A stretch of DNA of 64,000 nt, from NCBI RefSeq assembly GCF_002261345.1, contig NZ_NEVT01000007.1, forward strand, positions 310,001 to 374,000. Reading direction: 5' to 3'. The stretch comes from Bordetella genomosp. 2. Its GTDB lineage: Bacteria; Pseudomonadota; Gammaproteobacteria; Burkholderiales; Burkholderiaceae_B. Below, piece by piece: positions 59,856 through 64,000 of this stretch (positions within the stretch are counted from its first letter, which is position 1; each line of letters starts with the position of its first letter). Under the pieces are notes generated by a model. That model did not search any database. It was not told where the DNA came from and was given only the letters and a program-made list of their open reading frames with translations. A program made the translations under genes and the position numbers.

Positions 59856-61322
59856 CTATCGGGGGTAGTCATTGCCACGGGCAATATCGGTGTGCGGAGC
59901 CGCGGTCGCGGCGTCGTCTCCCGCCTTCCTCGTGAACAGCAGGATCGGCGTACCAAGGGCCAGCACCGCCAGCCCGGCCAGCGCCGCCACGCCGGTATGG
60001 GCGATGCTGGCATACAGCATGTAAGAACATGTCAGGCAGAACAGGATGGGCGTGAAGGGATACAGCGGCACGCGGTACGGCAGCTCGCGCCCCGGATAAC
60101 GCCGGCGCAGCACGAACAGCGCCACGCCCACCAGCAGCAGGAAGCCCCAGAACACCGGCGCGGTGTAGTCGACCATCGCCTTGAAGCCGTCGCGCGTCAC
60201 CGCGCCCATGGCGATCAGCGCCAGCGCAATCGCCGCCTGGGCGATCTGCCCATTGGCCGGGTTCTTGCCGCGGCCGTTCCAGATCGCCATCCAGCGCATC
60301 ACCGACAGGTCCTGGGCCATGGCGTAGAACACCCTGGCGCCAGTGAAAATGGTGGCGTTCAGCGTCGAGACCGCCGCCACCACCACCGCCAGCGTGACGA
60401 TGACTTCGCCGGCCGGCCCGGCGACCCGCCGCATCATGTCGGCGGCGACCGCCTCGGAGCCGCGCAGGCCGTCCAGCCCGAGGATCGACAGCAGCGCCAG
60501 GTTGGCGAGGGTGTAGAGCGTCACCAGGATCAATGTGCCCAGCGTCAGCACGCGCGCGATGTTGCGCGGCGCGTCCCGCAGCTCGCCGGTCAGGTAGGCC
60601 GCCTCGTTCCAGCCGCCGTAGGTCAGCAGGACGAAGATCATCGCCACCCCGAGCGCCGTGGTCTCCGGCGCCGCCGCCGGGACGGGCGCCGCGCCGCCGT
60701 CCGGCGCGCCGAACAGTCCGAACAGGATCACCGCGGCCAGCGCGGCGATCTCGATCAAGGTCACCGCCACTTGCAAGGACTTGCCCTCCGCCGTCCCCAC
60801 GACGTTGATGCCGGTGAAAATGCATACCGCCAGCGCGGCGTAGATGGCCGCGCCGTATGGCCCCAGCGGAAACAGCTGCGCCACGTAGTCGCCCAGCATG
60901 AAGGCGACCCCGGCGATGGCGCCGGTCTGGATCACGGTGCAGCGGGCCCAGCCGAACAGCATGGCGACCGGCCGGCCATAGGCGCGCGACAGGAAATGGT
61001 ATTCGCCGCCCGCATGCGGATGGGCGGCCGACAGTTCCGCATAGCACAGCGCGCCCACCAGCGTGACCAGGCCGCCGGCGACCCACACCAGGATGAAGGA
61101 CCATTCCGAGCCGACATTGGCGGCCACGATCGACGGCGTCTTGAAGATGCCCACGCCGACCACCAGCCCGACCATGATGGTGACGGCGTCGAAGACCGAC
61201 AGCACGCCATCCGGCTTGGCCGCGCCAGCCGCGGGCGCGCGCATGGGCCCCGCCGCACCGGCCAGCGCGCCGTCTGCCTGGATGATCAAGGACTGCTGCT
61301 TGCCGTGGGGACGCTGGTTCAT
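59856..61322 (-). CDS. APC-superfamily amino-acid permease
   Basis: A 488-residue inner-membrane transporter with 12 helices. VGLVVGVGIFKTPSIVAANVG is the first-helix substrate/sodium-site motif, ELSAAHPHAGGEYHFLSRAYG is the APC signature, and FVLLTYGGWNEAAYLTGELRD the helix 6 motif. It moves an amino acid or polyamine, possibly by exchange. It starts 12 bases after the histidine kinase stop and ends 6 bases before the methyltransferase start, so all four genes probably form one unit. Confidence 0.9.
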   Translation of the reverse strand: MNQRPHGKQQSLIIQADGALAGAAGPMRAPAAGAAKPDGVLSVFDAVTIMVGLVVGVGIFKTPSIVAANVGSEWSFILVWVAGGLVTLVGALCYAELSAAHPHAGGEYHFLSRAYGRPVAMLFGWARCTVIQTGAIAGVAFMLGDYVAQLFPLGPYGAAIYAALAVCIFTGINVVGTAEGKSLQVAVTLIEIAALAAVILFGLFGAPDGGAAPVPAAAPETTALGVAMIFVLLTYGGWNEAAYLTGELRDAPRNIARVLTLGTLILVTLYTLANLALLSILGLDGLRGSEAVAADMMRRVAGPAGEVIVTLAVVVAAVSTLNATIFTGARVFYAMAQDLSVMRWMAIWNGRGKNPANGQIAQAAIALALIAMGAVTRDGFKAMVDYTAPVFWGFLLLVGVALFVLRRRYPGRELPYRVPLYPFTPILFCLTCSYMLYASIAHTGVAALAGLAVLALGTPILLFTRKAGDDAATAAPHTDIARGNDYPR

Positions 61323-61334
61323 GGGTTCACCGGT

Positions 61335-62708
61335 TCAGCTGGATCGGGACAGGGAAAAACCGAAGGTATTGACGCCGTCTGCGCTGCGCACGAACACGCG
61401 GCCGCCATGCATGGAGGCGATCGCGCGCACGATCGACAGGCCCAGCCCGTGATGCACGCCGCTGCGCGTGCGCGCCGCGTCGCCGCGATAAAAGCGTTCG
61501 AACAGGCGGGCTTGCTGCTCGGGCGGGATCGGCTCGCCCTGGTTCGACACGGATACCCAGACCTGGTCGCCCTGCGGCTCGATCGACACAACCACGGCGG
61601 TGCCGCCGCGGGCATAGCGCGCGCTGTTGGACAGCAGGTTGGCCAGCGCGCGGTGGAACAGCCGCTTGTCCACCCTGGCGGTGGTCTCGCCCTGCACGCG
61701 CAGCGCCACGCCCCGCTCCGCGAACGCGTCCTCGACATACTCGACCGTCTTGCACGCCTCCTCATGCAGCGACACCTCGCTCAGCTCGGCCGCGCGGTGC
61801 CCGTTCTCGGCGCAGGACAGGAACAGCATGTCGTTGACGATGCTGCTCATGCGCTCGAGTTCCTCCAGGTTGGATTCGAGCAGATCCTGCAAGGCGCCCA
61901 GGTCGCGCTCGCGGGCCAGCGCCACCTGCGTCTGGCCGATCAGGTTGGTCAGAGGCGTGCGCAGCTCGTGCGCGACGTCGGCATTGAAGCCTTCCAGCTG
62001 CAGCCACGCGGCCTCGCGGCGCTCCAGCGCGTTGTTGAACGACACGGCCAGCTCGCGGATCTCCGGCGGCAGGCCGGCCACGTCCAGCCGCTCGCGCGGG
62101 TTGCCGGGCGGCAGGCTGTTGGCCTGCTGGCCGAGGCGGCGCACCGGCGCCAGCCCGAGCTTGGCGATCCAGTAGCCCAGCACCGCCACCAGCAGAATGC
62201 CCAGGGCCGAGGCGATGCCCATGACGCGCGTGAATTTTTCCTTGGTATCGATATAGGCGGTAGCGTCCAGCGCCACCACGAACTCGATCGGCGGGCGTTC
62301 GCCGTAGGCGGGAATCGTGCGGCTCAGCACCGCCCATACCTTGGCCGGCTCGCGCACCTTGACGAACCCGAACGGGGTGTCGGGCATGCGCGAGCCTTCT
62401 TTCAGCAGGAACGGCCCGCCGTAGGAGAACCGCTCGTCCGGCGAGCGGATCCAGTAGCGGATGCGCGCGCCCTCCTGGGCCATGCCGTCGAGCTTGCGGC
62501 GCACCAGGTCCCATTCGCGGTCGGACCGGCGCGCCTCGATCACCGGATCCAGCAGCGTATGGTGGACCTCCAGTTCGCCGCGCACCTGCTCACGGACCGA
62601 ATCGGACAAATAGCAGTAAAGGAAGAACGCCACGCCGGAAAACACCACGGCGGCGGTCGCGGCGAACATGGCCACCAGCCGCCAGGCGATGGGCAGGCCG
62701 CGGCTCAT
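61335..62708 (-). CDS. Sensor histidine kinase (heavy-metal sensor type)
   Basis: A 457-residue inner-membrane kinase. Two helices (about 10-32 and 163-182) flank a periplasmic sensor of 130 residues. HAMP follows (about 183-238), then the phosphoacceptor helix with H247 in ADVAHELRTPLTN, and the ATPase domain with N-box NLLSNSARY, G1-like NQGEPIP and HHGLGLSIVRAI. The layout matches CusS/CopS-like sensors, but the ligand is not evident. ATG at 62708 overlaps the regulator stop by 4 bases. Confidence 0.93.
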   Translation of the reverse strand: MSRGLPIAWRLVAMFAATAAVVFSGVAFFLYCYLSDSVREQVRGELEVHHTLLDPVIEARRSDREWDLVRRKLDGMAQEGARIRYWIRSPDERFSYGGPFLLKEGSRMPDTPFGFVKVREPAKVWAVLSRTIPAYGERPPIEFVVALDATAYIDTKEKFTRVMGIASALGILLVAVLGYWIAKLGLAPVRRLGQQANSLPPGNPRERLDVAGLPPEIRELAVSFNNALERREAAWLQLEGFNADVAHELRTPLTNLIGQTQVALARERDLGALQDLLESNLEELERMSSIVNDMLFLSCAENGHRAAELSEVSLHEEACKTVEYVEDAFAERGVALRVQGETTARVDKRLFHRALANLLSNSARYARGGTAVVVSIEPQGDQVWVSVSNQGEPIPPEQQARLFERFYRGDAARTRSGVHHGLGLSIVRAIASMHGGRVFVRSADGVNTFGFSLSRSS

Positions 62709-63403
62709 GCGGCAGGGGCGACGTGGTCGGCACGCCGGTCTTCGAGCACATAGCCCATGCCGCGCACGGTATGCAGCAGCTTGCGGGAATACGGCGCGTC
62801 CACCTTGGCGCGCAGGCGCTTGACCGCGACTTCGACCACGTTGATGTCGCTGTCGAAGTTCATGTCCCAGATCTGCTCGGCGATCATCAGCTTGGACAGC
62901 ACCTCGCCCTGGTGGCGCGCCAGCAGGCTCAGCAAGGCGAACTCCTTGGCGGTCAGGTCGAGGCGCTGGCCGGCGCGCACCACCTTGCGGGCCAGGAAAT
63001 CGATGCTCAGGTCGTCGATCTGCAGGGCGGTCGGCTCCTTGCCTTCCGAGGACCGGCGCGTCAGCGCCTGCAGGCGCGCCACCAGCTCGATGAACGAGAA
63101 TGGCTTGGGCAGGTAGTCGTCGGCTCCCTTGCGCAGGCCGGTCACCCGGTCGTCCACCGCGCCGCGCGCCGACAGCATGATGACCGGCGTGGCCTTGCGG
63201 CGGCGCAGCTGCGCCAGCACACCGTAGCCGTCCAGCCCGGGCAGCATCAGGTCCAGCACGATGGCGTCGTAGTCGAACTCCAGGGCCAGGTGCAGGCCGT
63301 CGGTGCCCGTGTCCGCGACGTCGACGGTATAACCCTGCTCCGTCAAGCCGCGCAGAATGTAGGAAGACGTCTTGTCTTCGTCTTCGATGACCAGTACACG
63401 CAT
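62705..63403 (-). CDS. OmpR-family response regulator (CusR/IrlR-like)
   Basis: A 232-residue regulator. The receiver domain (1-115) has the acidic pocket EDED (7-10), phosphoacceptor D51 in VLDLMLPG, and K101-type KPFSF. The C-terminal winged helix (about 130-225) has LTAKEFALLSLLARHQGEVL and NVVEVAVKRLRAKVD, typical of the CusR/CopR/IrlR heavy-metal branch. ATG at 63403 precedes the first strand directly. It leads the operon with the kinase, permease and methyltransferase; 11-base-period direct repeats upstream suggest autoregulation. Confidence 0.94.
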   Translation of the reverse strand: MRVLVIEDEDKTSSYILRGLTEQGYTVDVADTGTDGLHLALEFDYDAIVLDLMLPGLDGYGVLAQLRRRKATPVIMLSARGAVDDRVTGLRKGADDYLPKPFSFIELVARLQALTRRSSEGKEPTALQIDDLSIDFLARKVVRAGQRLDLTAKEFALLSLLARHQGEVLSKLMIAEQIWDMNFDSDINVVEVAVKRLRAKVDAPYSRKLLHTVRGMGYVLEDRRADHVAPAA

Positions 63404-63476
63404 GGCGCTCTCTTGCGCAAGAATGAGTGGCTCGGGATGCAACGCGAGGCCAGTCTACGCCGCCGTATCGGTCGAA

Positions 63477-63495
63477 GCGCTGACCGTGCGCTGAC
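63477..63495 (-). promoter_or_regulatory. Direct repeats GCGCTGAC, 11-bp period, upstream of the response regulator
   Basis: GCGCTGAC occurs at 63477-63484 and 63488-63495, exactly one helical turn apart and 74 bases before the regulator ATG. OmpR/PhoB-family regulators bind such tandem sites as head-to-tail dimers, so this is a likely autoregulatory box. Confidence 0.55.
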
Positions 63496-63508
63496 ATTTT
63501 CGTCAGGA

Positions 63509-63538
63509 AACCGGCGCGGCGCGCTCCTCGCGCCGGTT
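63509..63538. terminator. 10-bp perfect hairpin downstream of the lyase-like gene
   Basis: AACCGGCGCG (63509-63518) pairs with CGCGCCGGTT (63529-63538) across 10 bases. On the minus strand it is followed by TCC and an AT-containing stretch, 75 bases after the lyase stop, so it probably ends that transcript before the two-component promoter. Confidence 0.5.
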
Positions 63539-63613
63539 CATTCTACGCAACGCACATGAAGCCCGCAGGCGCGCAGCGGCGCGGGCCGCGAGGCCGGCGC
63601 CGCCGCGGCAAGG

Positions 63614-64000
63614 TCACTCGGCCGGCCTGGCGGCGCCGGCCAGCTTGGCGAAGTCGCCATCCAGCCGCGCCAGCGCGGCGTCGATGTGCTTGCGCCGCGC
63701 CTGGACCCACGCGTCCTGCTCGGTCAGCCTGGCGCGCGCCTGGGCCAGCATGCGCTCCATCTCGGTCGGCTGCGGGCCGCCGGCGGTGGCGCGGTTGTTC
63801 ACGATGGCCACCGGGTCCAGGGTGGCGCGGAACTCCGCCTCGTCCATCGGCAGCACTTGCTGATACTGGGTGCCCTTGACGGTCTCGGCGTAGATGCGCT
63901 GCGCCTCGGCATAGGGAAAATCGAGCGGCTTGATGCCCTGGGCACGCGCATGGCTGACCACTTCGGAAGCGAAGTGATGGCCCTCGCGGAACGGCAGCCG
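63614..64000 (-). CDS. Argininosuccinate lyase-like protein (C-terminal part only)
   Basis: The last 128 codons of a gene running off the right edge. LPFREGHHFASEVVSHAR and FPYAEAQRIYAET correspond to the C-terminal domain of the fumarase/aspartase superfamily, and the ending LDPVAIVNNRATAGGPQP then EMERMLAQARARL is seen in argininosuccinate-lyase-like paralogues of Burkholderiales. These eliminate fumarate from a substituted succinate or aspartate. With only the end visible, whether it is the biosynthetic ArgH or a catabolic paralogue cannot be decided; the latter seems likelier. Confidence 0.75.
   Translation of the reverse strand, partial: RLPFREGHHFASEVVSHARAQGIKPLDFPYAEAQRIYAETVKGTQYQQVLPMDEAEFRATLDPVAIVNNRATAGGPQPTEMERMLAQARARLTEQDAWVQARRKHIDAALARLDGDFAKLAGAARPAE

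Noticed and set aside
59091-62753. A 1220-codon open frame on the plus strand over the permease and kinase genes
   Set aside because: It is antisense to three clear genes with catalytic motifs, and its translation is His/Arg/Gln-rich low-complexity, as expected for the shadow frame of a very GC-rich genome.

Overview
The window is about 68% GC, densely packed and built almost entirely of short operons with 4-base ATGA overlaps. Four solitary Bug-type (tripartite tricarboxylate transporter) periplasmic receptors, many LysR/IclR/GntR/TetR regulators, LysE exporters and small-molecule catabolic genes point to a betaproteobacterium of the Bordetella/Achromobacter group (Alcaligenaceae). I see no insertion sequence, prophage, CRISPR array, rRNA or tRNA; the absence of IS481-like copies would fit B. 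bronchiseptica or a relative better than B. pertussis. This assignment is inference from gene content, not a database match.

Layout. 1-2258: start of a carboxymuconolactone-decarboxylase-like gene, a glutathione S-transferase, a glyoxalase-fold protein and a persulfide-dioxygenase-like metallo-hydrolase. 2259-2868 is the only long gene-free stretch; it holds a tandem repeat and a strong promoter with a palindrome on its -35 box. 2869-5385: a urea-type sodium:solute symporter, a 40-residue membrane peptide and Cu/Zn superoxide dismutase. 5452-8204: a Lon protease and a small heat-shock protein, translationally coupled behind a sigma-32-type promoter. 8448-14623: aldo/keto reductase, an aldolase-Bug-hydroxyacid dehydrogenase operon, and a CrtI-like oxidoreductase with a TetR regulator and a striking operator palindrome. 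14719-17359: an arsenic operon, arsR-arsC-acr3-arsH.

17398-26800: a TauD dioxygenase-Bug pair with a divergent IclR regulator, an MFS exporter with a divergent AraC regulator, LysE, LysR, a carboxylesterase and another Bug receptor. 26816-34262: a tightly coupled sulfur amino-acid operon (ABC importer, four-domain rhodanese, cystathionine beta-lyase-like enzyme, thiol dioxygenase) with a divergent LysR regulator.

34364-38918 is the most unusual locus: four overlapping or abutting genes encoding a DUF3348 protein, a MotA/TolQ-like membrane protein with an 850-residue repeat-bearing tail, a MotB/OmpA-like partner and a DUF2894 protein. The architecture resembles the ZorA/ZorB ion-driven motor of Zorya anti-phage systems, but the companion genes differ.

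38923-48937: an RraA-like aldolase, a beta-propeller, a regulator, DUF899/DUF2182, a hexapeptide acyltransferase, envelope proteins rich in aromatic or Q/R residues, and a Bug-dehydrogenase-decarboxylase group. 49110-56474: a complete branched-chain-type ABC importer, a GntR regulator and two hydrolases, divergent from the decarboxylase group across two palindromes; together they look like a catabolic island for an unknown ester or lactone. 56563-64000: an orphan betaine/choline-type binding protein, LysE, two small envelope proteins, and a two-component system-amino acid permease-exported methyltransferase operon, ending in the 3' part of an argininosuccinate-lyase-like gene.
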